A stretch of DNA of 64,000 nucleotides from an uncultured Shinella sp. (GTDB lineage Bacteria > Pseudomonadota > Alphaproteobacteria > Rhizobiales > Rhizobiaceae): the NCBI RefSeq assembly GCF_946479415.1, contig NZ_CAMLFY010000006.1, positions 26,131 through 90,130 on the forward strand, in the 5' to 3' direction. The notes under the pieces are model-generated. The model did no database searches and was not told the DNA's origin. It saw only the letters and a list, made by a program, of their open reading frames with translations. This document shows, in pieces, positions 1 through 8,521 of the stretch (position 1 is the stretch's first letter; every line of letters begins with the position of its first letter). Made by a program: the position numbers and the translations under genes.

Positions 1-87
1 GACGTCAAGGCGTCGCCGATCTTCAAACGCATGCATGCCGGGCTGACCGGCCTCATCCACGCCGGCGAAGAGGAGCTTGCCGCATGA
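1..87 (+). CDS. C-terminal end of an ABC transporter ATP-binding protein (partial)
   Basis: Only the last 28 codons are present; the gene enters from the left edge and stops with TGA at 85-87. The stop overlaps the ATG of the permease gene by four bases (ATGA at 84-87), the usual arrangement of an ABC transporter operon. No ATPase motif is visible in so short a tail, so the assignment rests on position directly upstream of a TauC-type permease, whose operons normally contain an ATPase. It could instead be another subunit. Confidence 0.5.
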   Translation, partial: DVKASPIFKRMHAGLTGLIHAGEEELAA

Positions 88-920
88 CGCTCTTGAGTGA
101 ACTCAACGCCCTCGCAGGCGAGACGACCGATACGGCGCCGGCCCGCACCGCCCGCCCCCTCCCCATCGCCGTGATCTCCGCGCTCACCATCGGCGTCATC
201 ATCGGCCTCTGGGCGCTCGCCTCGGCCTATGCGCTGGTCTCGCCGGTCTTCCTGCCCTCGCCGCGCCAGGTCGTGATCGCGCTCTACAATCTGGTCGTGA
301 CGGGCTTTGTCGATGCGACGCTGGCCGAACATGTCGGCGCGAGCCTCTACCGCATCTTCGGGGCGCTGATCGCCTCCATCCTCATCGGCATTCCCGCCGG
401 CCTTGCCATCGGCACGAGCCGGATCGGCCGCGGCATCCTCGATCCCATCGTCGAGTTCCTGCGCCCGCTGCCGCCGCTCGCCTATCTGCCGCTCGTCATC
501 ATCTGGGTCGGCATCGGCGAGGCCTCGAAGATCACGGTCATCGCGCTCTCCATGCTGCCCTCGATCATCCTCTCGACCTCGGCCGGCGTGCGCGCCGTCT
601 CGAAGGACCACGTCAATGCCGCCCGCTCGCTCGGCGCCAGCAGGGCACAGGTGCTGCGGGAGGTGGTTCTGCCGAGTGCCGTCCCGTCCATCCTGACCGG
701 CATCCGCATCGCGCTCGGCGCGGGCTGGACGACGCTGGTGGCGGCGGAACTGGTGGCGGCGACCAGCGGCATCGGCTTCATGATCCAGTCGGCGGCGCAG
801 TTCCTCGTCACCGACATCGTGATATCAGGCATCATCGTCATCGCGCTGATCGCCATCGTGCTGGAATATGTCGCGCGCCTCATCGAGCGGCGTCTGGTGC
901 CCTGGGCCGCCCACCGATAG
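84..920 (+). CDS. ABC transporter permease, nitrate/sulfonate/taurine (TauC/SsuC) type
   Basis: 278-residue inner-membrane permease. After a hydrophilic N-terminus of about 30 residues it has roughly six hydrophobic segments, and the central cytoplasmic loop carries the EAA-type coupling motif (around residues 174-200, AARSLGAS followed by VLLPSAVPSILTGIRI-like sequence) that contacts the ATPase. Family members import sulfonates, nitrate, cyanate, thiamine precursors or aromatic compounds. The substrate cannot be called because the binding protein lies outside the window. The start at 84 overlaps the preceding gene's stop, indicating translational coupling. Confidence 0.85.
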   Translation: MTLLSELNALAGETTDTAPARTARPLPIAVISALTIGVIIGLWALASAYALVSPVFLPSPRQVVIALYNLVVTGFVDATLAEHVGASLYRIFGALIASILIGIPAGLAIGTSRIGRGILDPIVEFLRPLPPLAYLPLVIIWVGIGEASKITVIALSMLPSIILSTSAGVRAVSKDHVNAARSLGASRAQVLREVVLPSAVPSILTGIRIALGAGWTTLVAAELVAATSGIGFMIQSAAQFLVTDIVISGIIVIALIAIVLEYVARLIERRLVPWAAHR

Positions 921-926
921 GAAGAT

Positions 927-946
927 TGGCGCTCAGTTGAGCGCCA
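927..946. terminator. Perfect 9-bp inverted repeat between convergent genes
   Basis: The arms 927-935 and 938-946 are perfect complements (tggcgctca / tgagcgcca) around a 2-base centre. The repeat lies just after the permease stop and covers the stop codon of the convergent hydrolase gene. There is no T-run, so it may end or stabilise transcripts from both sides rather than act as a canonical intrinsic terminator. Confidence 0.4.
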
Positions 947-1568
947 GTCCCATGCCCGCAACGGCCGCCGTGAACAGGCGGCCGTCTCTGTTTGCGGCAA
1001 AGGGATCGCGCTCGCTGCGCAGCTTGAGCAATTCGAGAAAATCGTAACCCGCCGTCCAGCGGCCGAAACCGCTGGCAATGTTGATATGACCGGCATTGCC
1101 GATATCGACGAGATCGCTGCCCCAGGCGCGCGCCGTGCGGCGCAGCTGGTCCGCGGGCATATAGGGATCATCGAGACTGCCGACGACGAGCGAGGGGAAC
1201 GGCAGGCGGCGGCGCGGCATGGCGCCGAACCGGATAATACAGGGATGCAGCGTCTCGGTCGTATCGAGATCGCAGGGCGCGACGAGCAAAGCGCCGCGAA
1301 TGCGCGACGCCAACAGGCTTTCGGCGAAATGCGCCGCCAGCACGCAGCCGAGACTATGCCCGACCAGAAAGAGATCGCCCGTCGTCATCGCCACCTGCCG
1401 TTCCAGCTCGGACAGCCAGGCCTCGCGGTCCGGGCAGGCCCAGTCGGACTGCTCGACGACCCGGCTGCCCGGATTGTCGCGCGCCCAATGCCGCTGCCAG
1501 TGTCCCTCCGCCGAGCCGTTGAGGCCTGGCAGGATCAGCGTATCCAGGGGAATATCGATGGACGGCAT
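933..1568 (-). CDS. Small alpha/beta hydrolase of the RBBP9/YdeN family
   Basis: 211-residue predicted serine hydrolase. The N-terminal strand is followed by an ILPGLNGS segment, the nucleophile elbow GHSLGC has Ser at about residue 72, and a GSLDDPY segment and a GHIN segment near the C-terminus supply the expected Asp and His. These are the hallmarks of the RBBP9/YdeN family, whose physiological substrates are mostly unknown. The start at 1568 is chosen over an upstream ATG because a purine-rich site (gaaagaagga) precedes it. The gene converges on the permease and is divergent from the LVIVD-repeat gene. Confidence 0.8.
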   Translation of the reverse strand: MPSIDIPLDTLILPGLNGSAEGHWQRHWARDNPGSRVVEQSDWACPDREAWLSELERQVAMTTGDLFLVGHSLGCVLAAHFAESLLASRIRGALLVAPCDLDTTETLHPCIIRFGAMPRRRLPFPSLVVGSLDDPYMPADQLRRTARAWGSDLVDIGNAGHINIASGFGRWTAGYDFLELLKLRSERDPFAANRDGRLFTAAVAGMGLALN

Positions 1569-1863
1569 GGCAGCATCCTTTCTTCGCAAACAGAACAGCC
1601 ATGATGATGCGGGCAAACGGCCGGGTTGATAAGAAAGGCGCTGCTATAGTCTTCAAAAACCATAGAATTTCATTGCACAGGTAAGGGCCTGCGGAAAATA
1701 CGGGTGAACAACCTCGAACAACCCTACAAATATCTGGAATTATTTTTCTTTTCCAAATCTCTCTTCGCAAAAGGCGCGCTTGTTCCATCCCGTCGCACCC
1801 TGCGAAAGTGGCCTTCTGCCGGCGAAACGGACCGGTTCGCCAACCCTGCCGAGGACATTCGCA

Positions 1864-3108
1864 ATGAGCCTGCCGACACCCGATTTCGCCCGCAACATGA
1901 CGCTGATCGGACATTCCGATATCGGCGGGCGGGGCGATGGCTTGCAGCTGATGGTGCACAGGGGTTTTGCCTATGTCGCCCATCCCTGGTCGCAGGGGTT
2001 TTCGATCGTCGACGTGCGCGACCCGAAACGGCCGGGCAATGTGACCTATGTGCCGGCACCGCCGAACACCTGGAACATCCATCTCCAGACCCATGACGAC
2101 CTGCTGCTCGTCATCAACGCGCTCGACCTCTTCGCCGATGTCGAGACTTTTACGGACGAGAAGGCCTATTACACACAATCGGTCGGCGAGACGGTCTCGC
2201 GCGCCAAGCGGTCCCGCGCCTGGAAGGCGGGCATGACGGTCTATGATATTTCGACACCCGACCGCCCGCGGAAGATCGGCCAGCTCGATGTGGACGGCGT
2301 CGGCTTTCACCGGCTCTGGTATGTCGGCGGTCGTTATGCCTATGCCTCGGCACTGCTCGACGGTTTCACCGACTATATTTTCGTGACGATCGACATGGCC
2401 GATCCAACGAAGCCGGAGCTCGTCGGCCGCTGGTGGCTGCCGGGCATGAACACGGCGGCCGGCGAGGTTTCTCTGGCGCCCGAGGGCCGACGCCATGCGC
2501 TGCATCACGCGCTGGTGCATGGCGACACCGCCTATGCCTGCTGGCGCGACGGCGGGCTGACACTGCTCGACATCGGGGATCATGCCGCGCCGAAACTCAT
2601 CAAGCATCACAACTGGTGCCCGCCCTATGGCGGCGGTACGCATTCGCCCCTGCCGCTGGTGGAGCGTGGCCTGCTCGTCGTCGCCGACGAGGCGGTGGCG
2701 GACAATGAGGAAGACGGCCGCAAACACACCTGGCTCTTCGATATCCGCGAACCGGCGAACCCGATCAGCATCGCGACGTTCCCGATCCCCGACGAGATCG
2801 ACTATACAAAGAAGGGCGGCCATTTCGGGCCGCATAACCTGCATGAGAACCGGCCGGGATCCTTCGTCTCGGATACGCTGATCTTCGCCACCTGGCAGAA
2901 TGCCGGTATTCGCGCCTTCGACATTTCCGATCCCTATCGGCCGGTGGAAACCGGCGCGCTGGTGCCGGCCGCACCGAGGACGATGACCGACCGGCGGCCC
3001 GGCCGGCCGCAGGTCATCCAGTCGGCCGATGTCTTCGTCGATGCGCGCGGCCTGATCTATGCGACCGACTACAATGCCGGCCTGGAGATCATCGAATACG
3101 GCGGCTGA
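1864..3108 (+). CDS. LVIVD-repeat (beta-propeller-like) protein
   Basis: 414-residue protein built from repeated units of the type GFAYVAH..GFSIVDVRDP, YAYASALLDG..FVTIDMADPTKPELVG, AYACWRDGGLTLLDIGD and ATWQNAGIRAFDISDPYRPVE. These are LVIVD repeats, which are expected to fold as blades of a beta-propeller. No signal peptide or membrane segment is seen with the start at 1864, which has a gagga element upstream; an in-frame ATG at 1780 would add 28 low-complexity residues. The molecular function of this family is unknown. The neighbours are divergent or convergent, so it is probably monocistronic. Confidence 0.75.
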   Translation: MSLPTPDFARNMTLIGHSDIGGRGDGLQLMVHRGFAYVAHPWSQGFSIVDVRDPKRPGNVTYVPAPPNTWNIHLQTHDDLLLVINALDLFADVETFTDEKAYYTQSVGETVSRAKRSRAWKAGMTVYDISTPDRPRKIGQLDVDGVGFHRLWYVGGRYAYASALLDGFTDYIFVTIDMADPTKPELVGRWWLPGMNTAAGEVSLAPEGRRHALHHALVHGDTAYACWRDGGLTLLDIGDHAAPKLIKHHNWCPPYGGGTHSPLPLVERGLLVVADEAVADNEEDGRKHTWLFDIREPANPISIATFPIPDEIDYTKKGGHFGPHNLHENRPGSFVSDTLIFATWQNAGIRAFDISDPYRPVETGALVPAAPRTMTDRRPGRPQVIQSADVFVDARGLIYATDYNAGLEIIEYGG

Positions 3109-3120
3109 TCAAGCCGCCGT
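3098..3120. terminator. 8-bp inverted repeat at the 3' end of the LVIVD gene
   Basis: Arms 3098-3105 and 3113-3120 (acggcggc / gccgccgt) enclose a 7-base loop that contains the stop codon of the LVIVD gene, followed by a pyrimidine-rich ctcctct. It lies between that gene and the convergent metI, so it can serve as a bidirectional terminator. Confidence 0.45.
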
Positions 3121-3129
3121 CTCCTCTGT

Positions 3130-3786
3130 TCAGCCGCGATGATCGAGCTTGGCCACCCAACGGTCGCCGATCCACTGGATACCGCAGACCATGACGATCA
3201 GCACGGCGACGACGGCCACCATCACGGCGGTCTCGAAACGCTGGTAGCCGTAGCGGATGGCAAGGTCGCCGAGACCGCCGGCCCCGATGGCGCCGGCCAT
3301 GGCCGAAGCGCCGATCAGCGTGACCAGCGTCACCGTGAAGCCCGCGACGATGCCGGGCAGCGCCTCGGGGATCAGCACCTCGCGGACGATCGTCCAGCGA
3401 TTGCCGCCCATGGCGCGCACCGCCTCGATCAGGCCGCGATCGACCTCGCGCAGCGACACTTCGGCGATACGCGCATAATAGGGTGTCGCGGCAATCGACA
3501 GGGGCACGATGGCCGCCCAGGTGCCGATGGACGTGCCGACGATAAGGCGCGTGACCGGAATGAGCGCAACGAGCAGGATGATGAAGGGCACGGAGCGGAA
3601 GCCGTTGATGACGGCGCCGAGCACGCGGTTAACCCAGAGGTTTTCCGCAATGCCGCCGCGGGCGCTCGCCACCAGCGCGAGGCCCAATGGCAGGCCGAAG
3701 ACCAGCGAGATGATACCGGAGGCGGCCGTCATCACGACGGTTTCCCAGAGCGAGCGGACGAGAAGTTCAAGCATGATCGGCGACAT
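3130..3786 (-). CDS. metI: D-methionine ABC transporter permease MetI
   Basis: 218-residue inner-membrane permease of the methionine uptake transporter family. It aligns along its length with the known MetI pattern: ELLVRSLWET at the N-terminus, an FRSVPFIILL segment, a VGTSIGTWAAIVPL segment, the coupling loop around AVRAMGGNRWTIVREVLIPEALPG, and the glycine-rich AGAIGAGGLGDLA segment. Start at 3786 because GGAGG lies nine bases upstream; an ATG at 3774 has no ribosome site. The gene overlaps the end of metN by 20 bases and is the last of metQ-metN-metI. Confidence 0.95.
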   Translation of the reverse strand: MSPIMLELLVRSLWETVVMTAASGIISLVFGLPLGLALVASARGGIAENLWVNRVLGAVINGFRSVPFIILLVALIPVTRLIVGTSIGTWAAIVPLSIAATPYYARIAEVSLREVDRGLIEAVRAMGGNRWTIVREVLIPEALPGIVAGFTVTLVTLIGASAMAGAIGAGGLGDLAIRYGYQRFETAVMVAVVAVLIVMVCGIQWIGDRWVAKLDHRG

Positions 3787-4837
3787 GGCCGAGGACCTCC
3801 ACCTGGGCGCCGAGGCGCTCTGCATAGGATGCAAGGGACGCGGCCTTTTCGGCCGGCACCGCGAGGAAGAAGCGGCCGACAGCCTGCTCCTGGATATGAT
3901 CGATGCCGCCATGGACGAGGCGGTAGCCGCCGGGGAACTCCTGCGACAGCCCCTCAAACAGCGGGCCGGTGGCGGCCGGGCCGGCAATATCGATGCCGAG
4001 GATCGCCTCGCCGCCAACGTCGGCTACCAGCCTTTCAGCAATGTGTGCGGGAAGCTGCGGGCGGATGCTGCTGAGCAGGCTGCGTGTCGTCTGCGCCTGC
4101 GGGCGGGAGAAGACCTGCCAGACCGGCCCCTCCTCCACGATGCGGCCGGCATCGAGCACGGTCACCCGGTCGGCAATGCCGCGAACCACTTCCATCTCAT
4201 GGGTAATCAGCAGGATGGTCAGGCCGAGCTTACGGTTGATGTCCTTCAGCAGCGTCAGGATCGAGCGGGTGGTTTCCGGGTCGAGCGCGGAGGTCGCCTC
4301 GTCGGAGAGCAACAGCGCGGGCTTGGCGGCGAGCGCGCGGGCAATGCCGACACGCTGCTTCTGGCCGCCGGAAAGTTCGGACGGATAGGCCTTCGCCTTG
4401 CCCGATAGGCCGACGAGTTCCAGCAGCTCGGCGCCGCGCGCCAGACGCTTTGCCTTTGGCCAGCCCTCGATCTTCAGCGGTAGGGCGACATTCTCTTCCA
4501 CGGTCTTTGCGGAGAGCAGGTTGAAGTGCTGGAAGATCATGCCGATGCGGCGGCGCAGCGGCTGGAGATCGGCCTCGCCAAGCCCGGTGATCTCGCGGCC
4601 CTCGATCTCGATCGTACCGCTGTCCGGCCGTTCCAGCCCGTTGAGGCAGCGGATCAGCGTCGATTTGCCCGCACCGCTGCGGCCGATGATGCCGAGGATC
4701 TCGCCGCGGCGGACGGTGAGCGTCACGCCATCCAGCGCCGCCGTCTCGCCGAAGCGCCGGCGCACGTCCGCAAGGCGGATGACATCCGTCTCTTCGGCCG
4801 CAGCGGAGGCCGCTTTCCAGGTCACATGTGAGTTCAT
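3767..4837 (-). CDS. metN: Methionine ABC transporter ATP-binding protein MetN
   Basis: 356-residue cytoplasmic ATPase. It shows Walker A GRSGAGKST (about residues 55-63), Q-loop, signature LSGGQKQR and Walker B LLLSDEATSALD, followed by a C-terminal extension of about 100 residues that corresponds to the NIL/ACT-like regulatory domain through which methionine inhibits E. coli MetN. Start at 4837 has ggaagg upstream. It lies 81 bases after metQ with a strong hairpin between them, and overlaps metI. Confidence 0.95.
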   Translation of the reverse strand: MNSHVTWKAASAAAEETDVIRLADVRRRFGETAALDGVTLTVRRGEILGIIGRSGAGKSTLIRCLNGLERPDSGTIEIEGREITGLGEADLQPLRRRIGMIFQHFNLLSAKTVEENVALPLKIEGWPKAKRLARGAELLELVGLSGKAKAYPSELSGGQKQRVGIARALAAKPALLLSDEATSALDPETTRSILTLLKDINRKLGLTILLITHEMEVVRGIADRVTVLDAGRIVEEGPVWQVFSRPQAQTTRSLLSSIRPQLPAHIAERLVADVGGEAILGIDIAGPAATGPLFEGLSQEFPGGYRLVHGGIDHIQEQAVGRFFLAVPAEKAASLASYAERLGAQVEVLGHVADHA

Positions 4838-4861
4838 TGCGCGTCCTTCCGCAAATGCCAA

Positions 4862-4900
4862 GGCAGCCCGCGACGGCGTTTCAGCGCGTCGCGGGCTGCC
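4862..4900 (-). other. 14-bp GC-rich hairpin between metQ and metN
   Basis: Arms 4862-4875 and 4887-4900 are perfectly complementary over 14 bases with an 11-base loop. On the metQNI transcript the stem starts 18 bases after the metQ stop codon and ends before the metN ribosome site. There is no T-run. Such intercistronic stems after a binding-protein gene are known (for example malE) to stabilise the upstream message and reduce downstream expression. That role here is inferred. Confidence 0.65.
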
Positions 4901-4918
4901 GGATTGGCCGTCCGATGT

Positions 4919-5752
4919 CTAATAGGCGCTGATGCCCGTACCCTTGTAGACGCGGTCGAATTCGGCCTTCACGGCGTCGTTCTGATAGGCTTCGACCAGC
5001 GGCTTGACCCAGGGCTCATCCTTCGATTCTTCGCGCACGGCGATGAAGTTGCGGTACGGATTGTCGGCAACCGGTTCCTGCGCGATGCGGTTGTCCGTGC
5101 TCAGACCGCTCTTCAGCGCCCAGTCGGTGTTGACCACGGCGGCGTCGAGATCTTCCACCGAGCGGCCGACGATGCCGGCATCGAGCTCCTTGATCTCAAG
5201 CTTCTTCGGGTTTTCGGCGATATCGGCGATGGTCGCCAGAATGCCCGTGCCGTCCTTGAGCTTGATCAGGCCCTCGTTCTGCAGGACGCGCAGCGCGCGG
5301 CCTTCGTTGGACGGGTCGTTCGGCACGCCGACGACGGCGCCTTCCGGCAGGTCCGCAAGCGTCTTGTGCTTGTTGGAATAGAGGCCGATCGGCCAGACGC
5401 CGGTATAGCCGACGGGCACGATCTTGTAGCCATTCGTCTTGATCTGGTTTTCGAGGTACGGCAGGTGCTGGAAGGCGTTGGCGTCGATTTCGCCGCGCTC
5501 CAGTGCTTCGTTCGGCTGAGTGTAGTCGTTGAAGACGACGGTCTCGATGGTCAGGCCCTTCTTGGCCGCCTCGGCGGTGACCACGCGCCAGACATCCTCA
5601 TCCTCACCGGAGATGATACCGACCTTCAGGTCCCTCTTGTCTTCCGCAACGGCGGGACCAGAAACGGAGAGGACCGAGACGGACACGGCGGCAACGGCGA
5701 GTGCGGCGAGCGCCGCGCGGCGGGAGAGACGGTTTTTGATGATATTCAACAT
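4919..5752 (-). CDS. metQ: Methionine-binding periplasmic protein MetQ (NlpA family)
   Basis: 277-residue substrate-binding component. The first 36 residues form a signal peptide (RR in the n-region, then a long Ala/Val-rich core ending around AVA-ED). There is no lipobox Cys, so it is predicted to be a soluble periplasmic protein and not a lipoprotein. The mature part carries NlpA-family landmarks: VGIISGEDEDVW, VVFNDYTQPNEAL, DANAFQHLPYL, VPNDPSNEGRALRVLQ and VVNTDWAL. It heads the metQ-metN-metI operon. No SAM riboswitch was recognised in the roughly 200 bases upstream. Confidence 0.95.
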   Translation of the reverse strand: MLNIIKNRLSRRAALAALAVAAVSVSVLSVSGPAVAEDKRDLKVGIISGEDEDVWRVVTAEAAKKGLTIETVVFNDYTQPNEALERGEIDANAFQHLPYLENQIKTNGYKIVPVGYTGVWPIGLYSNKHKTLADLPEGAVVGVPNDPSNEGRALRVLQNEGLIKLKDGTGILATIADIAENPKKLEIKELDAGIVGRSVEDLDAAVVNTDWALKSGLSTDNRIAQEPVADNPYRNFIAVREESKDEPWVKPLVEAYQNDAVKAEFDRVYKGTGISAY

Positions 5753-5949
5753 GATAGCCTGCTTTCGCGATTGGGAGGATCGACGCTCGAAACCGACCCG
5801 GTTTCTGGGAGCAAAATCGCAAATGCCGCTTTCGTGAACAACGAATGGCGATTTATTGGGCAGCGCGAACGGGAACTTTCGCTCTCCGGAATGGCCAGAG
5901 AACGAGAAAATAATTTCTACTGATTTTATGAAGTACTCGAAACGAAGAA

Positions 5950-5967
5950 AGCGGCCCGATGGCCGCT
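5950..5967 (-). terminator. Intrinsic terminator after the beta-barrel gene
   Basis: On the minus strand a 7-bp stem (agcggcc / ggccgct) with a four-base loop is followed by tttcttcgttt. It starts about 14 bases after the stop codon of the gene ending at 5981 and lies before metQ, insulating the two units. Confidence 0.75.
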
Positions 5968-5980
5968 CTCTCGTTCAAGA

Positions 5981-7375
5981 TCAGAAACTTGCCTTGAGTT
6001 GCAGGCCGGCATTCCAGCGCGGCTTGCTTTCTTCGGCGACCGTCAGGCTGGCGCGCGTATCGACCGCCCAGTTCTCATGGAACTTCCAGCCGACGCGGGC
6101 GCCGAGCGAACCGAAGCGACGTGCTTCCCAGCCGCCTGTCGCCTGGCCGACCCAGTCGACATCCGCCTTGACGGCATCGCCATTGCCGAATGTCTGGCCG
6201 GCGGTGGCGAAGAGCGAATAATCGACCGTCGGGTTCAGCGCATGCGTCCACATGACGGTGACGTCTGCGGTGTCGGCCGCCGTGCTCTTGCCGGAAAGGG
6301 CCGCGGCAAACAGATTGTCGGCGTCAGGCGTTTCCGCATAGGAGGCGACATCGAGTGCCGAGCGGGACAGCCGGAGGGCTGCGGTAAACTCGTTCTGCGT
6401 ATCCGGCGCATAGGCGACGCCGACGCGCACATGGCCGCCGATCAGCGAGCCGGAAGCCTCGTTCGTGCGGGAAACGAGCCGGCCGGCATTGATATAGTCC
6501 CGCGTGTATTTCGCTTCGACATCCGGCGAGCCCCAAATGCCGACCTCGCCAAAGGCCTTCCAGCCGTCATCAAGCGGCACGGCATAGCGCGCGGAGGCGG
6601 CAGCGATCAGCATGTTGTCGGCATCGGTGCCGGTCTGGCGCGCATCATAGCCGGCCAGGCCGCCCATCAGGGTGATCTCGTCCGTCGCATTCCAGCGCGC
6701 ATTGAAGCCCACCATGCCCTCGGTGCCGGCAAAGGCGGAAATATAGTCGTCGCCGGCAAAGGGGTCGGTCAGGCCAAGAATGCGTCCGGCCACGGTATCG
6801 ACACCGGCCAGAAGCGAGCGGCGCTGCTCGGCAAGGCCATCGAGCGAGCCCTTCACGGATTCGCGGGTCGTGAAACCGATGCGGGATACGTCGAGCGTAT
6901 CCAGGAAGATCTGCGCAGGGCCGAATTCGCCGTCCTCGCCCGCGGCCGTCAGCAGGATCGAGAGGTCGAGCGTTTCGGAATCGACCGTGCCCATGCGGCG
7001 GTTGATTTCGTAATCCTCGGCAACCTCGCCGTCGGGATTGTAGAGGCGAACGCGATCGCCCTTCTTGCCGCCGTCGAGCGTCACGGTCTGATCCTCCGTC
7101 TTCGTGACGAAGCCGCGATAATCGACGGAAAACACCGAATAACCCTTGGCCTGCGTGACCGGCGCGGAGAGCGAGCAGGTCGTGCGGCCCGGACCTTGCG
7201 TGCGGTCGCTGATGGCGAAAAGGGAATCGAAAAGGAAGCTGGTGGAATTCCTGTCCGGCGACAGGGTCGTGGAAAAGGTGCCCGGCGCACAGCCGTTGGC
7301 AGCCTGGGCGGAACCCGCCGCGAGCACGAGACCCGTCAGGATCAGCGCACGATTTGCCTGTTTCAGAACCGTCAA
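5981..7375 (-). CDS. Exported protein: DUF4360-like N-terminal domain plus C-terminal outer-membrane beta-barrel
   Basis: 464 residues with a signal peptide of about 25 residues (LVLAAGSAQA-AN). Residues about 28-170 match the neighbouring DUF4360 protein in spacing and motif: GC then TLSPD, LLFD/FLFD, a Cys-containing SLSAPV segment, and FSVDYRGF. From about residue 215 to the end the sequence turns to alternating amphipathic strands rich in Gly and aromatic residues, with segments such as EITLMGGLAGYDARQ and AFGEVGIWGS, and ends in Phe as outer-membrane barrels do; autotransporter-like barrels have this pattern. It may therefore display or anchor the N-terminal domain at the cell surface. 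Function is unknown. Confidence 0.65.
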   Translation of the reverse strand: MTVLKQANRALILTGLVLAAGSAQAANGCAPGTFSTTLSPDRNSTSFLFDSLFAISDRTQGPGRTTCSLSAPVTQAKGYSVFSVDYRGFVTKTEDQTVTLDGGKKGDRVRLYNPDGEVAEDYEINRRMGTVDSETLDLSILLTAAGEDGEFGPAQIFLDTLDVSRIGFTTRESVKGSLDGLAEQRRSLLAGVDTVAGRILGLTDPFAGDDYISAFAGTEGMVGFNARWNATDEITLMGGLAGYDARQTGTDADNMLIAAASARYAVPLDDGWKAFGEVGIWGSPDVEAKYTRDYINAGRLVSRTNEASGSLIGGHVRVGVAYAPDTQNEFTAALRLSRSALDVASYAETPDADNLFAAALSGKSTAADTADVTVMWTHALNPTVDYSLFATAGQTFGNGDAVKADVDWVGQATGGWEARRFGSLGARVGWKFHENWAVDTRASLTVAEESKPRWNAGLQLKASF

Positions 7376-7404
7376 AACTTCACCCGGTCTTAGTGATTTA
7401 CAAG

Positions 7405-7426
7405 GGAGCGGCCCGAAGGCCGCCCC
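7405..7426 (-). terminator. Terminator-like hairpin after the DUF4360 gene
   Basis: On the minus strand a 9-bp stem (one G-T pair) with a ttcg tetraloop lies about 26 bases after the stop at 7453. The following sequence is only mildly T-rich, so read-through into the beta-barrel gene is possible. Confidence 0.5.
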
Positions 7427-7452
7427 GATTTGCGCAGTCCGTTGTTAACGGC

Positions 7453-8043
7453 TTAGCGGCACTTGCGCCATTGCAGCTGGTAGATGATCGCAGCCTTGAC
7501 GTCCTGCGTATCGACCGTTGCCATGGCTTCCTGATTGCGCGTCGTCGAGACGCGGATCGAGGAGTTGGTGCGCAGGTTGACGTCCTGGCCACAGGGCGAC
7601 CAGACGAGGGCGTCGGCGACAAGCTTGTTGGTGATCAGGTAGTCGTCTTCCTTCGGACCGGTGAAGGTCTTGGCAAAGGACGGGCCACGCGAGCCGGCGA
7701 AGAAGTATTCCACGCTGAACTGCGAACGGGCGCCGCGCGGCAGCTGGTTGAAGCCGCGATAGTCGATGGCCAGAACCGAAACGCTGCGGCCCTGCGGCAC
7801 GTGAACCGGGATCGCGACGTTGCAGGTCTTGCGGTCCAGCGACTTGCCGGTGTCGCCGCCGGCCTGGACGATATATTCGTCGAACAGCAGGCTGAGCGAC
7901 TTGGAATCGGGGCTGAGCGTTGCCGAGACGCTGTTGGACGGGCAGCCGCTGCCGCCGTAGCCCGGCACGCCGAGCGAAATGTCATCTGCATGGGCAACGG
8001 CTGCAAAGCCGAGAACGCCGATCATAGCACCAATAATCTTCAT
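7453..8043 (-). CDS. Secreted DUF4360 domain protein
   Basis: 196 residues with a signal peptide (about residues 1-19, ending AHA-DD). The mature protein has the DUF4360 pattern: GSGCP, SVSATLSPD, LSLLFDEY, a Cys in RKTCNVAIPVHVP, VLAIDYRGF, a YFFAG segment, a WSPCG Cys near residue 160 and a terminal WRKC, suggesting two disulfides. The family has been noted mainly in fungi, actinobacteria and cyanobacteria; no function is known to me. Start at 8043 is supported by gaggaaga. An earlier in-frame ATG at 8142 is less likely. It lies 77 bases upstream of the paralogous barrel fusion. Confidence 0.75.
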   Translation of the reverse strand: MKIIGAMIGVLGFAAVAHADDISLGVPGYGGSGCPSNSVSATLSPDSKSLSLLFDEYIVQAGGDTGKSLDRKTCNVAIPVHVPQGRSVSVLAIDYRGFNQLPRGARSQFSVEYFFAGSRGPSFAKTFTGPKEDDYLITNKLVADALVWSPCGQDVNLRTNSSIRVSTTRNQEAMATVDTQDVKAAIIYQLQWRKCR

Positions 8044-8521
8044 GATTCTTCCTCTCGCAAGCCATAGCGGCTTCTGCGTTGCATATTCGGACATGCACCC
8101 TGAACCGTGTCTGAGCGGATCATTCAGGGCGAGTTCACCCAAAGGGATATAAACGGATGGTAAAGATTATATTAAGCATTTGACGGATCCGGTTGCTCGC
8201 ACCAGTAGAAACGCAACCTTGGCGCGTTCAATCGCGTCATCATCCTCCCCCTTCCCGAAGGTCATCGCTCTTTACCGGTACAATCGGGTACCAGCCCAAG
8301 CGGAATGTGCGGGCGCAAAAAGAGTTCCTGCGAAGACCTGTCCAAAATCATGCACAGGCGTGCAGGATTGCGTGCAAAACATCGCGCCTCAGATGCCAAA
8401 ATGCTCATATAAACCCTTGCAGAATCCCGCATTTTCCGGAAAAAGACGGGCCTGGCCCTGCCCCCGTATCACTGTGGGGCAAGCCGCACGCCGTGCAACA
8501 GGATCCGTGGGGAAAGGCGAC
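8044..8521. other. 478-bp divergent intergenic region
   Basis: This separates the DUF4360 gene (minus) from the LacI-type gene (plus). A good -10 (TATAAT on the minus strand, 8171-8166) suggests the DUF4360 promoter. Near the LacI gene there are three TGCA cores at 8351, 8361 and 8373, a possible operator, but no perfect palindrome. The reading frame of the LacI gene is open back to 8180, but that extension has low-complexity composition and no good ribosome site, so I treat it as non-coding. Confidence 0.5.

Noticed and set aside
5753..5980. SAM riboswitch upstream of metQ
   Set aside because: I looked for SAM-I- or SAM-II-like stems and conserved cores in the leader and found none that I could support; covariance-model scanning would decide.
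8180..8521. N-terminal extension of the LacI-type regulator from 8180
   Set aside because: It would add 114 residues without homology before the DNA-binding domain; GTG at 8522 gives standard family length and a ribosome site.
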